Origin: Euonymus europaeus | Taxonomy: Eukaryota > Streptophyta > Magnoliopsida > Celastrales > Celastraceae | Direction: 5' to 3' | Assembly: GCA_963580455.1 (NCBI GenBank) | Contig: OY756957.1 | Span: 3,415,001 to 3,479,000, forward strand | Length of the DNA stretch: 64,000 bases | In this document: positions 1 through 12,226 of the stretch, one piece after another | How the letters are laid out: each line of letters begins with the position of its first letter | Numbering within the stretch: position 1 is the first letter of the stretch | Notes under the pieces: model-generated | The model's input: only the letters and a program-made list of their open reading frames with translations | The model's database searches: none | Told to the model about the DNA's origin: nothing | Made by a program: the position numbers and the translations under genes

Positions 1-11
1 TAAGTTCTTAC

Positions 12-3000
12 CATGCTGATATAAATGAACAAAACTCGGGGGAGAACTGATCTGATGGTGCAGATGGAGGTGGGCTCTCGACAATTGCTTCCAAAAGCTC
101 ATAAAAGCTTGGCCGGCCTTGCTGATCTTCAGATTGAATGTAGGGGAAACGGCCAATAGCACACTCTAGTATCACCATGCCCAAACTCCAAATATCACTG
201 CTATAATCATAAGTGCTGCCGCTAATTCTCTCTGGCTGAGGATGTACGAAAATTCATTAGCTTAATTATTCTGAGAAACACTTGGGCACACATGTGTGGA
301 AATATATTTAAAAAGAAAAAAAATGATTTGAAGCACAAACATGAACGAATATATACAAAATAATAGGAGAATGGAAAGACCAATCATAAAAGGATCAAAA
401 GATTACATACCGACATGTAATTGTAAGTTCCAACAAATGTATCCCTTTGGCCCATGGAGCTTGCTAGTACTGCACTCACGCCAAAGTCAGTAATCTTCAC
501 TTCCCCTTTGTGGTTTACCAGTAGATTAGAAGGTTTGATATCCCTATGAATGACATGCCTTTCATTATGCAAGTATACAAGACCCTGTAAAACCTGGAAG
601 AAAAACAGGAACAATTGGAATAAGGAAAGAATTTGTTAAAATCAAACGCAAGAAATGTATCTTCAAAAAGCCACCAGTGACCAGACCTGCTTGCACACAA
701 CTGCAAGATAAGGTTCGAGAATTGTTTTGACTTGTTTGATCACATCTGCCAGAGAACCACGATCCATATATTCCAATACAAGAGAAAAGGCTCCATTGTG
801 ATAGAAAGAATGATAGCAAACTACGACATGTGAAGATTGTGAGGCTTGGTTAATTTTCAGCTCCTGTACAATCTGTTTACGGATATCCTCTTGTATGTTC
901 ATCTGAATGACCTATAGTACATGATAAGTCTCCTGGTTATGCACAACTTCCAGCAACCAAATTAATAAGATGTGTCCTCACCTTAGGAGCAAACTGAACT
1001 AACAAGAAAAAGGCACTGCCAAATGTATGAGAAGTGATATAATATAACAGAAAGAACACTTAAGCCTCCACTGATCCAAACTCAAAACGTAAGAAGTATG
1101 CTGTTGGTTGTTTTTTTAATAATATATCCTCATAATCATTATCTAAGAATTGAATGCCTAGAAGTATCGGAAATAATCATCTAAAGAAAAGAAGAAGAAA
1201 AAGAAGCTAAAAACAGTTTGAAATAAGCAACCTTCGCATTAATTCTATATAAGCAATTAAGCATAATGCTTCAAACTCGATGCTGAATTTGTGTTCCCCT
1301 TTTCAAAAAGAACTTTTGTATATTCATACAGTGAGGTGCATTTAATTTTCATCTTGCATCTTAGATTCTTGGTTGGTCCCCTGAAGACATTGATTTGGAC
1401 GGTCCCAAAAAAAAAATGGACGTCATATATCCAGCCCAACTATTCCAGCCAAATATAAAGATCTCATATCGCACAAAGACTAATAAAGGTCTGTGAAAAT
1501 TTCAGGAAAGGAGAACATGCAGACAGTTTGAACGTGCAACCAAGGATCAGGAGTGCAAATCCAAAAACTAAAGTGAAAGTATAAGGTTAGGTTATGCAAT
1601 AATTACCTTCAAGGCAAATAATGTTCCAACCCATTTATGGCGGACAAGTTGTACAACACCACCACTTCCCTTTCCGATAACTTTAATAGTCTCCAAGTCT
1701 TCCAGTGAGAATTCAAAATCTGGTTCCTTACAATCAGAAGGCTGTCCAACAGATGGAGAGAGAAACAATGAGGATTTAAATTTATATACATCAAAGCCAA
1801 GCTAAACACAGCTAGTATCCATAAAAGTATAGAGTCATCGACAAAGCATTGCAGGAATACGTAAGACAGCTTAGAGTGCTACGCTATAAGACAACATATG
1901 CACATACACCTCTGACAAATTGAAGGTAAAACATTATCAGCTCATAAAGTTAATTCATCATATGTTTGCTACTTGGACACACATGATGTAAACTTTTGTT
2001 CATTTCAGCCAAAAAATAACTTATTTTTTTAACCTTGAATTACCTCAAAAAAAATGAAGGGCAGGTCTAATAACCAAAAGCCGAAATAATTGAATGTAAA
2101 GAATACATCTAGATAATAAAAACCGGATAGTCCCTAAGTGATTTGTGAAGAGACATGATAAAATTTTGACAATCTAAGATGTGATGTGTTTCTGTGTTGG
2201 ATATAGGTGAAGTTTAAGTTTTATCCTGGTTCTCTAAATCTTGCTTATGAAGCTTCTAAAGAAAGAAACTTTAATTAAAACTTCGAAGGGAAAAATGACA
2301 AAATCAAAGGATTCAACTGTAAATGAAAAGCAGTGCTATCTTTCTATTCAACACTATTGCACTTCACAACAGACTCCAAAATTCTGTCGAGCTTCCTCCC
2401 ACATCATTTTTCAGCAGAGAGAAATTAAATATACCTATGAGTGAAGTTGTAATACACATCAACCAAAAGTAGAAATTCTTGTTGCATTCCGGAATCAGAA
2501 AACGTACATGAGTAAATCCAAAACTAGTAGAACAATAGCAAAATCTACTGTACTTTATCTGAATAAGAATAAACTTACACGGGATTCTTTCACTTCAGAG
2601 ATAAGCCGCAAGCCTTTCTGGTTCAACAACAGATCACCATCATGAAAAGTACCACTAGCCGTCCTGAGAATTTAAGTTGCATCATATCCTCATGAAAGTC
2701 GAGTTTTAAATAAATTAAATGAAGTCGCGATGTGCGAATTAAAACAAAATGAAAAAAGAAAGCGGAATCGCCGTTTTCTTTCCTGATTTACAAGATATCA
2801 TTCGGAAAATAACTTCACACAGAAATCAGAGATCTGAAACTTTCGGTTTATTTAGTCGATTGGTACTTTCTCTGCTAACAATCAACAACTTAAAAATAAA
2901 ATGTTCACTACCATTTCCACGTAATCAAACAGTCTCGCCCGATATCTCAATTCAAGAAAGTGAAAATTGGAGTCAACTTTAAGAACACGAGAGTGAAGAT

Positions 3001-3089
3001 CGAACTTACAAGAAGGAAGTAATGTTGGTTTCTTGAGCAGGAACGGAGAGCTTGAGTTGCTTCAATGGCAAAGGCTTCTTGGTCTTCAT
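12..3089 (-). CDS. MKK6: MAP kinase kinase, MKK6 type (3' end outside window)
   Basis: Dual-specificity kinase that phosphorylates a MAPK; in plants MKK6 works in the cytokinesis cascade (family knowledge). Exons read on the minus strand: 3010-3089, 2579-2663, 1607-1741, 687-911, 411-593 and 12-235, all in frame with GT-AG introns (one donor is GTCTGG). The start [14 protein letters not shown] gives a basic MAPK-docking region. The glycine loop GKGSGGVV begins at residue 78, the catalytic Lys is K100, HRD is at 191-193 and DFG at 211-213. The activation motif S221-x5-T227 (SMGQRDT) has the plant MAPKK spacing S/T-x5-S/T. The last visible exon ends in phase 2 inside a Cys codon after FISA, so about 45 C-terminal residues lie before position 1. 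No frameshift is seen. The alternative MKK1/2 group fits less well because of the N-terminus. Confidence 0.95.
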
Positions 3090-4822
3090 AGCTTTTCTTA
3101 GTTTCTAAGGGATTTCTCCGCCTTCGTATCTTCTTATCGAATGAAATTAACGGGGATTTCTAGGGTTTCAATGGGAGACTGTGCGCGAAAGGGTGAGAAA
3201 ATATTATTCTTTTGTCGGGGAAGAAAGTGGGATTAACGCATCAACAGTAACATAAATTCAAAAGAGGAAGACCGCGCAATAGAATTCCAATTTTTTTCTC
3301 GACCGTTGCTGTCAAAAGGAATACAAATGTCATATGCGAATGCGATCCCAATGCGGGTAGGGTGGGAAAGAAAAGGATATGGCCATATGGGATTGGTTCC
3401 GGATCGGACAATATAAATAAAGTGCTTGCAAAATATTTGGATATTTGGATTGAATTAATTTTAATTTTTACACTGATTTAATTGTTCATATTGATTTAAA
3501 TTCGAACGAGTAAATTTGTTAATAATTTAATTTCATTTAGGATTTAGACAATTAAATATGACAAATTTTATGTTTAGAATCAACCTAATTTTAAACTAGA
3601 TAAATTTTTATATTTGGATTCAAATTTCAAATATATAATTTTTATCCAAATCCTGATTAATTCAAATACGACAAATTAGACAATCTGAATCGGACAAAAT
3701 TTTATCATTTTTAGGTACTAGTAGTTAGTAGGCATTGCCCTTCAATGACATTTGACAACATCCCTAGTATTTGGGCCTAAACGGACAAGTAAATAGGAGA
3801 ATTTGTAAGCAGATACATGAAATGGGATTGTTGGGCAGAAATGTATGACACCAGATTTTTGTTCCATCTTTAGTCACATTTTATGTTGATTTCCAAAACT
3901 AACCCCCTCTCACTAAATTCAAATTCATTTGAGTACACATTGAGAAACGTGATACCCATTTGCCAAGAATTGTCAGGCGTGATACCCAGCGCGATTTCAA
4001 ATCAAAAAAATTCTTTGCTAAAATCCGATATCGTGATCGGCTATATACTCTTGCGAAGGAGATGACCGAAACAAAAATGTGACCGTCATCACCGCGGATT
4101 GACACGACCTCACATGGTATCATTATATATCGACAGTTCCGACAAAGTTAGGGTTTCCAACATTCCTACTTTCTATTCGACTTACAAAATCAACAATGGC
4201 AAGCCTTATGAGTATGTATTCTATTACCGGTGATATCACCTTTACATATTTACATATGTATTTTTACAAATACGTATGTAAATGTAGACTTAATAGCAAT
4301 TTTCTTAAGTAAATATTTAATATCAAGTCAGGTGACTAGGCCGGAATTAAAGCCTAATATACTCTACCTAAGCCCATTCAGAAAAAGAATTCGGACCTAA
4401 TTTTCAAATGAATGGGCCGGGCCTACCGGGACTCCCAACCCGATGAGGTGGTTCCTTGGAATACGTTATTTACGACTGCGAAGCCGACCGTTAACAGTGG
4501 CGTATAGTAAAATAGTGCGCGACATACAGACATCCCAATTCACGGAATCGAGACACTTCTCCTAACTAGATTTGATTGATGACCCTCTGAAATCCGGTCC
4601 GAACACTAGTCTCTCCCAAGGCTACCACTGCAGTCTTACTACCTGTACCCCTAGAGAGACCTTTTTGAGAGACGTTACTCTCGACTCTCTGTGGCTTTTC
4701 CTCACAAATAACAAATCCCCAGATAAGAAAAGAGTAAAGTGAACTCTCATTGAGAAGGTGGCCGTCTGGAGTGAGTACAGAATCTCTGATACGAAGTAGC
4801 AAGACTTGGTCTTGGGGAAGCA
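3090..4822. other. Intergenic region between two divergent genes
   Basis: Holds the divergent upstream regions of the MAPKK and the GH17 gene. A sequence resembling a telo-box (tagggtttc) lies at about 3161-3169 just upstream of the MAPKK start. Positions 3420-3720 are strongly AT-rich with repeated attcaaat/acaaatt words, possibly an old degenerate repeat. I see no coding exon. Confidence 0.5.
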
Positions 4823-7800
4823 ATGGCGAGAGGATTGAAGCTTCTAATTGCTATTTCGCTGCTGATTACACATTTTGGTATGTCATTCCTTGACCAAGAT
4901 TCTTCCCTTACTCTATCTACTGTTCTACACAAATGCACATACTGTTCTCTGTCTCTGCTCTGTTCCTGCATTCGATGCCTCTAACACTAGTTAATGATTC
5001 CCAATTTGTCTGTGTGCTTCGACTATTTTCTAGTCTCGATTAAGCGTGTTCTAGCATTTTTGAAGAATTTATTTATGCTTTTTAAGCCTGATCTGCTATT
5101 GGGTATCTCTTTCATTGTTTTCTCTGTTTCTATTATCTCTCTCATTGTTCTCTTTGCTTCTATTATCTCTCTCATTGTTCATACACTCTCTTCAATGTTT
5201 AACATCTATAAAATGAATTTATAATAATCTTGATTGAAGCCTCGGTCAAAGGCTGTTGAACAGTGAGTTCAAAAGAAGAAAATAGATATTTATGCTCAAT
5301 TTTCTATCATTACCAACCAGAACCTGATGCTACAACACAAAGAGCAATCATTGATTACTTTTTAATTATAGGTAGTTGTATTTACTATTTTTATCAGGTT
5401 GGTGGGCTTCCGATGAATTGGATGGACAGCTATATTGCAGCATTTATGTTTGTGGGCCCCTTTTGATTACCATTAAAATGCAATGCACTAACATTTAAAG
5501 CTCCCAAGTTCTGCTCATAAAAAGGCTCCTAATTTCTGATTCCAGAGTTTTTTCACGTTGCAAGGATTTGCAAAGTTGGTAATGTAAAACTATAGCATAA
5601 GTATAAGATGTAGCCAGAAGTCTCTCGGGGATTCTAGAGTAAGAATCAATTGTGCTGAGTTTCCTTCTCCTGAGTATCAAATGCATTAGGTTTGTGGTTG
5701 TGGGTCACAGTCACGGTTGGTCGAAGGGTTTTTATGCAGGGAAACTTTTCCTTTCATTTGATCGTATGTGATACTTTGGGTGTACTGAGCATCTATTGAG
5801 GCTTTTAATGGCAAAAATTTTAGTTAATGGGGGGTTTAGTGACCCTTGTTTCAATTTACTTATTTGGCGGGATTTCTTTAATTGACATCTTTCCTCCAAG
5901 TTATGGTAGAAGCCTGCAGCTTCATGGGAGAGAGTCTGTGGCTTGTTCCACTGCTTATGCCATATTCTCTTTAATAATCTCGAGTTCGTGTGACCACAAG
6001 AGAACATGGGTAAAATGTTTTACTTTGCTGTATGGAAAATGATCGTTTTTCCGGAGACTTGCATTTTCCTTTTGTTGTTGAACTAATTTGTGGTGCTAAG
6101 AATCCACATTGTTGTTCAGGATATTTGCCTTGGAAAATTATGCAAAAAACTATCTAACCTAGATATGATTTTGCGCTGGTCTGAAAGAAAATCTCTACCA
6201 GTTCTAAGATAATCATGTCCAGGAACATGGTCGGAACTTTCTTTTTATGATGCAAGACCATTATCGCATATTTGCATAGCATCCACCTGTTTGTGATTTT
6301 GTTTCAGTGAAGCGTAAGCTCATTGATAATAAATGTAGTGCGTAGTGCCTCCACACATAAATTGTATATTTGAACTTATAATGTAGTTGGTTGCTTTGAA
6401 CTTCATATACAAAAGCAGTTTTCTTTCTCCCCTTGTATTTCTTGCCATTCTGCTGATTTTCACTGGGAAAATAATGTGGCTTTGAAGTTGACTTGATTTA
6501 TATTACATTGTGTGGCAGATATCTGCCTAGGAAGCATTGTAGGAGTTTGCTATGGAAGAAATGCTGATGATCTCCCTACTCCCGATAAAGTGGCAGAGCT
6601 AGTTCAACAACGCAAGATCAAATACATCCGAATCTATGACTCGAATATCCAAATTCTCAAAGCCTTTGCAAACACTGGAGTTGAACTTATGATCGGAGTT
6701 CCGAATACAGACTTGTTGCCATTCTCCCAATTCCAATCCAATGCTGACACTTGGCTAAAGAACAGCATCCTTCCTTACTACCCAGCTACAAAGATCACAT
6801 ACATAACTGTTGGTGCAGAAGTAACAGAAAGCCCTAACAATGCCTCTGCTATGGTTGTGCCGGCAATGCAGAACGTTCTCACAGCCTTGAAGAAGGTTGG
6901 CCTACATAAGAAGATAAAGGTCTCAAGCACTCATTCCCTTGGTGTTTTGTCCCGATCATTCCCACCCTCTGCAGGCGCTTTTAATAGCAGTCATGCATCT
7001 TTCCTGAAACCCATGCTGGAATTCCTTGCCGAGAATCAGTCCCCTTTTATGATTAACTTGTATCCTTACTACGCTTATAGAGATTCCTCCAACAATGTGA
7101 CTCTGGACTATGCTTTATTTCAGTCGAGCTCGGATGTTATAGATCCAAATACTGGTTTGCTTTACACTAATATGTTCGATGCTCAAATAGATTCCCTTTA
7201 TTTTGCACTGATGTCTCTAAATTTCAGAACAATTAAAATCATGGTCACTGAGACGGGCTGGCCATCTAAAGGTTCGCCAAAGGAGACTGCTGCAACTCCT
7301 GATAATGCCCAGACATACAACACCAATTTGATTCGTCATGTCATCGACAATGCAGGCACTCCTGCAAAGCCAGGACAGGAGACAGATGTGTATATATTCT
7401 CTTTGTTTAATGAGAACAGGAAGCCTGGGTTGGACTCAGAGAGGAATTGGGGATTGTTTTATCCTGATCAGACAAGTGTATATAACCTCGATTTTACTGG
7501 AAAAGGTGTCGTTGATACAACCACAGGCTCAAATCATACCAGTTTGAATAGAACCACGTGGTGCATTGCTTCTAGCAAGGCTTCTGAACTGGATTTGCAG
7601 AGTGCCTTAGATTGGGCATGCAGTTCTGGAAATGTGGATTGTTCTGCAGTTCAGCCCAGCCAGCCTTGTTTTGAACCGGATACTTTGCTTTCCCATGCCT
7701 CCTATGTATTCAATAGCTACTACCAGCAAAATGGGGCTTCTGACATTGCCTGCGGTTTTGGGGGTGCAGGAGTGAAGGTTGACAAAAATCCAAGTACGTA

Positions 7801-8507
7801 TAGTCAGAACTAACCTTTTTAATCAACATATTGCTGCTAGTTTTCCTGTTCTTTTCTAACTTGAATGACACATGAATGCTACTCCAGCGAGTTTCTTTTG
7901 GGTTATCAATGTGACAAATCCATAAGCAAGATTTGAAACCACTCTTGCTTCTACAGAAAGTCCTTATGAGGCCCCTAAATTGTCTGTGTCATCGTCTCTT
8001 TTTGTTGTTCTCGAACATTGATAATTTATTAACTTTACACTTGGCCTTTTGACCTCCCTATACAACTTTTCCTAGTATAAATAAATGTAAACCGTTGATT
8101 CTATGCAGGTACCCGAACAGCGATTTTTCATTATATTGCCTACAAGTTTGACATGATATTCTAAATTTGCTTTTGTCCATGAAAAAATCTTTTACTGGAG
8201 ATTTCAACTAACGAGACCCTTTTTTGTGATGTGCCGCTGTAGGCTACGATAATTGCTTGTATATGACTACTAGTGCCGGGTGAGTTTCAAACTATTAGAA
8301 AGCATTGATTTCATTTATGATGTCATTCTCGTTGAAATGTCGTGTGCTAAAATTGTTATGAAAAAAACATGCAGGACCAACAGAACATCATCATTAGGTA
8401 ATGCAACTGCAATTGCTTCACCTACTTCTTCCGCGCCGAAGGAAGCCTTTACATTGATCTCTGGCTGTCTTTTAATAGCATTGCTTGCATTTATCGTCAA
8501 CGTTTGA
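4823..8507 (+). CDS. GPI-anchored glucan endo-1,3-beta-glucosidase (GH17 + X8/CBM43)
   Basis: Hydrolyses beta-1,3-glucan (callose) at the cell surface or plasmodesmata (family knowledge). Exons 4823-4877, 6519-7793, 8243-8279 and 8375-8507 give 499 residues with consistent phases. The short first exon encodes the signal peptide (MARGLKLLIAISLLITHF); the mature end is probably near SIVGVCYGRN. The GH17 barrel spans about residues 24-350. The probable acid/base Glu is E119 in TVGAEV, where many family members have GNE, and the nucleophile is E263 in VTETGWPS. The X8 domain starts near W366 (TTWCIAS) and runs to about residue 455, with its end split into a 37-nt microexon (NNCLYMTT-like end). 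The C-terminus is a Ser/Thr-rich spacer followed by a hydrophobic tail (LISGCLLIALLAFIVNV), as in GPI signals. Intron 1 is 1.64 kb and holds a short tandem repeat at 5105-5180. Confidence 0.95.
5105..5180 (+). repeat. Short tandem repeat in GH17 intron 1
   Basis: About two and a half copies of a 31-nt pyrimidine-rich unit around tattatctctctcattgtt. It lies well inside the intron and no function is implied. Confidence 0.6.
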
Positions 8508-9179
8508 AATGCTCAAGCAAGTTAAAATTTTGAATTATGAATGAATTGAGATCAGAAGTGCCTGTTTGTGATGCAAGGGAGATGCATCTACTCTATTTAT
8601 TTCCTGCAAGTTATGTCAAAATGGATGTAATCTGTTTGTAAGGCATGAGCCAGTCCTACTGTGGGTGTCCAAGACTGGATAACTATATTTTTTTTCTTGT
8701 ATGATAGCCCAATTTTTTGCTTATTTTGCTTTCTTATATTTGGGGATGAGAGAATGGTTTTTGTTTTTGAAGCCATGATAACCAGATGATGCTAAAACTG
8801 TTCTTTCTGCTTGGCATTTGATTTCACAGGAGAGAAGTAGCAAAGAAGAAATTAAGAAATCTAAAATAGCAACAACTTCCTTACAAATTGATCAAATCAA
8901 ATTAAACACAGCAGATGGAATCACTGTAATGTAGACAAGTAACTCACTCGAGCAATAATCAGAATAGCTTACACCAAAATAGCGAAAAATGAGTAAATGA
9001 CAGATGCCATATCCATCACACTTGCAAACACGCACACCCTTCTTTCCACACAGTTCCCTATTACTTTAAACACTTGATATTATTTCACTGCATTAAACCA
9101 TAATAAACAGAAGGTTGGCAGATATGAGTTTGTATAGAAGCCAAGAGAACTGGAGTTAAAGACGGGACATTCGAAGCAT
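8508..9179. other. Convergent 3' intergenic region
   Basis: Lies between the stop codons of the GH17 gene (+) and the first profilin (-). It should contain both 3' UTRs and poly(A) signals. No other gene is seen. Confidence 0.5.
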
Positions 9180-10977
9180 CTAAAATCCCTGGTCGACAAG
9201 ATAATCCCCAAGCCTTTCGACAATCATGTTGCACTGCCCAGGAGTCATAGGCTCATCATAGATACCAATAATTAAAGACATATTTGTCTTTTTAATAGTA
9301 GCACCTCCAGGTCCCTGAAATTGGATTAACAAATGCTAAGTATTAAGCACGAGGAAGTGGGGAAAAAACAATGCAGGAGGCAATTGCCCCATTATTGGTG
9401 CAACGGAAGAAGAATGAAAAAAAGAGGCAGATTTTGGTTCAATCAGTCACTCTAAGAAGTTGAAACTACAAAGTTTATAGCATTTGAAAGGCATAATTTA
9501 TGAGTTCAGAACCATTGTCAACGATAGCATCAATAGCTTCTAATAATACAGGAGGAAATTGTAAGACAAATTTTTTTTGTCCCAATTTAAACACGGTAAA
9601 AAAAAAAAAGAAGACCAGTCCAGCTATCCCATTTTTCCTTATATATATATATATATGATACTGCCCATCAACAAGCTGACAGAAGGCAATGATAGGTTTC
9701 AGGAAAAAAGATGTCAACATATTAAGTGGTTTTGGCACGGATATATGTTCTTAGCATGTATGAAAGATCGCATAATTCTGAAATTGTGTTAATTAGGGAA
9801 TGACCACCATTTGCATCTTTGAACTTAAATTAAAACTCAAAACCAGGAGAACGAACAATCTGTATGCGCGCGCTCGCGTGTGTGTACAACATTACAAACA
9901 AAACCAAATAAAAAGTAGATGAAAGTGCGTCACCTTCTTCCCTCGAATGACAACACCAGCCTCTCCTTGGATCACCATATATTTGGTGCCACCAAGGTAT
10001 AACCCCGTTGGAGCAAGTGAACCAGGTTCATTAAAGTCATTCATGATGCCAGTAATTTCTTCAGGCTTCAACTGTGACAGCATGAACACTAAAAATGAGT
10101 TTAGGTCCGACAAAAAGGAAATAACATGCATAAAATTGAAGAATACACAAGCCTATTTGAAGTCATAAATGTTCCATATCTAATCTTAAGAATTTCAAAA
10201 ATAAGAACTTATCTATAGTGTCAGGACCCGGGAGATATTGGGATGTGCAAGGATGTTAGTCCAAGGATTTTGTTCATTTCAGTCCAATGTAAAAGCGAAA
10301 GCACAAAGAAAATGAAGTAATTCAATGACTGAGAGAGACTAAAGACTGTAAAAGAAACAATAAAAGTGACAATCTGGTCTTACCCTAAGATTAATTCCAT
10401 CTATGTCTCTACCCATCTCAAAAAATTTCCGTCGAAGGGGAATTTCCTTGTAGTTCATAACTAACATGAAAGTAATCAGGAAAATATATTTATTATAATC
10501 AATTCCCAAAATCCATAAAGCGTAGAAGAAATGCCTAATTCCCCCTTTACCCTCAGGTCAGTTAGACTAAACAATCACCAAGCAGTGAACCACAATCTCA
10601 ACAAAACAGAATATAAGACAGGAAATAAAAACAAATAAATGATCGCAACCAAGTCAATTTGGAGATGCAGTGAACCACAATCAGCAGCAAAGTACCAAAT
10701 CCAATTAGCTAATTAATCAGGCAGAGAGACAACATAAAAAGGTCAATTACGCAGACGATAATCAGATCGCAAAAGACGCACCAAGATCATATAACCATCA
10801 AACAAAATAATTGAGTAATTGTAGGACAACATAGATCAAAGAAAAATACGAAACCTGAGGGAAAGTGGGGCTCTGGGCCCAAACGCTGCCGTCGTGGCCG
10901 ATGACGGCGGCAGCAGAGAGATGGTTGCCTTCGATTTCGCACATGAGATGGTCATCTACGTAGGCTTGCCACGACAT
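9180..10977 (-). CDS. Profilin (131 aa), tandem copy A
   Basis: Small actin-monomer and polyproline-binding protein of the cytosol. Three exons, 10855-10977, 9934-10071 and 9180-9314 (41, 46 and 44 codons), the usual plant profilin intron pattern. The start [13 protein letters not shown] and the segments [27 protein letters not shown] and [14 protein letters not shown] are diagnostic; the protein ends LVDQGF. Length 131 residues is normal for the family. A paralogue in the same orientation lies 2.6 kb upstream (13580-15763), so the pair arose by tandem duplication. Plant profilins are also pan-allergens (family knowledge). Confidence 0.98.
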
Positions 10978-11370
10978 CTTTGCTTTCTAGCTCCTCTTCT
11001 TCCGCTTCTTGTTGTTGTTGTGCTGTGTTAGTGTGTTGTGTGAGCGTGTGTTTGTTTTTCTAAAGGCCTTTAGACAGCAATAAAGCTTGGGAGTGGTTGG
11101 TCTTAACTGGTAAGGCCACCCTCATTGGGCTGGCCCACCGACAGAGCTATTTAGCGTTGAAACAACGAAATACAGGCATACAGCACACCAACCAATATAT
11201 TTGATTATACGAGATATATAATAAAGTTACCGGTTTATATTTACGATATTACTAGGTATCCAAATAAAAGTGTCCATAACATATCTCAATTTATGTGACA
11301 TATTACATAGATTTTTTGAGCAAGCAATTTTAAAATTTAAAAACAAATCCAATCCTTTTTTCTAAAATGC

Positions 11371-11394
11371 TCACTCTCTCTCTCTCTCTCTCTC
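11371..11394. repeat. (CT)n microsatellite
   Basis: Nearly pure CT dinucleotide run inside the probable Mutator-like element. Confidence 0.95.
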
Positions 11395-11693
11395 AAAGGC
11401 ACGTGAATAGTGACGTCTCCGAAATTCGGTGATCGATTCAACCGGAAAATGACGGGATCTGATGCGTATCATCACAAGAAGATGAACGGTGACATCGATG
11501 CACGAAGATATTATCGGATTTGGTCTGATCTACCACTTTTCTCTAGCAAAGGCTACCATTTTTAAGCATTTTTTCTACGATTTAAGTGACATTTGAGTGC
11601 AAGGAGCAGCTGATTTAGCTTGTTTGAAGCTTGGGGGTTCGATTTTTGGTGATGACAGTATGAACGGTGGCCGGACGATGATTCTTCATTATT

Positions 11694-12048
11694 ACATTGT
11701 TCAGTCAGCGTATTACATTGTTTGATCCACGTGTTACAATGTGTGCATAAATATCTACACAGAATGCCACAGCTCATTGTTTTGATTAGGAAATCAATGT
11801 AATTAACAATATGGACAATGTTATTATGCACTGCCATAGGTTAAAAATATATTACAATGTATTAAAGAACTTATAACACAAATATAACAATGTAATTACC
11901 TTCAAAATCGTCAGTACTGTGTGAACCATATAATAAAATATCTCCAAATGAAACACAACAACATAATTACATGTAAATCCATTTGAAATACATTGTTCAC
12001 TATAATAATGACATTGTGAACTTATGTGCAGTATCCTCATTACATTGT
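11694..12048. repeat. Cluster of nine ACATTGT/ACAATGT heptamers
   Basis: The heptamer starts at 11694, 11715, 11990, 12011 and 12042 in plus orientation and at 11736, 11815, 11854 and 11887 in minus orientation. Several neighbours are exactly 21 bp apart. By chance such a 7-mer on either strand is expected far less than once in 355 bp. Confidence 0.85.
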
Positions 12049-12187
12049 GTGTTTATCCCAATATGTACCTTGGTTGAAGTAACCATGGTAATATGTTGAG
12101 TTAAGAAGGGAGAGAAGCAAGAAAACCAAAATTTAAGAGGGAATTAAGATTTTTTCTTGAAAAGTGTATCATTAACAAATATTTAAT

Positions 12188-12226
12188 AATCTATGTGGCA
12201 TGGTGATGTGTCATGCCACATAGATT
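12188..12226. repeat. Perfect 15-bp hairpin near the element end
   Basis: Arms aatctatgtggcatg (12188-12202) and catgccacatagatt (12212-12226) are exact reverse complements around a 9-nt spacer. It lies about 45 bp inside the right end of the Mutator-like element and is echoed imperfectly near the left end. Confidence 0.9.

Noticed and set aside
11371..11394. Regularly spaced repeats considered as a CRISPR array
   Set aside because: No repeat-spacer structure of CRISPR size anywhere; the organism is a plant.
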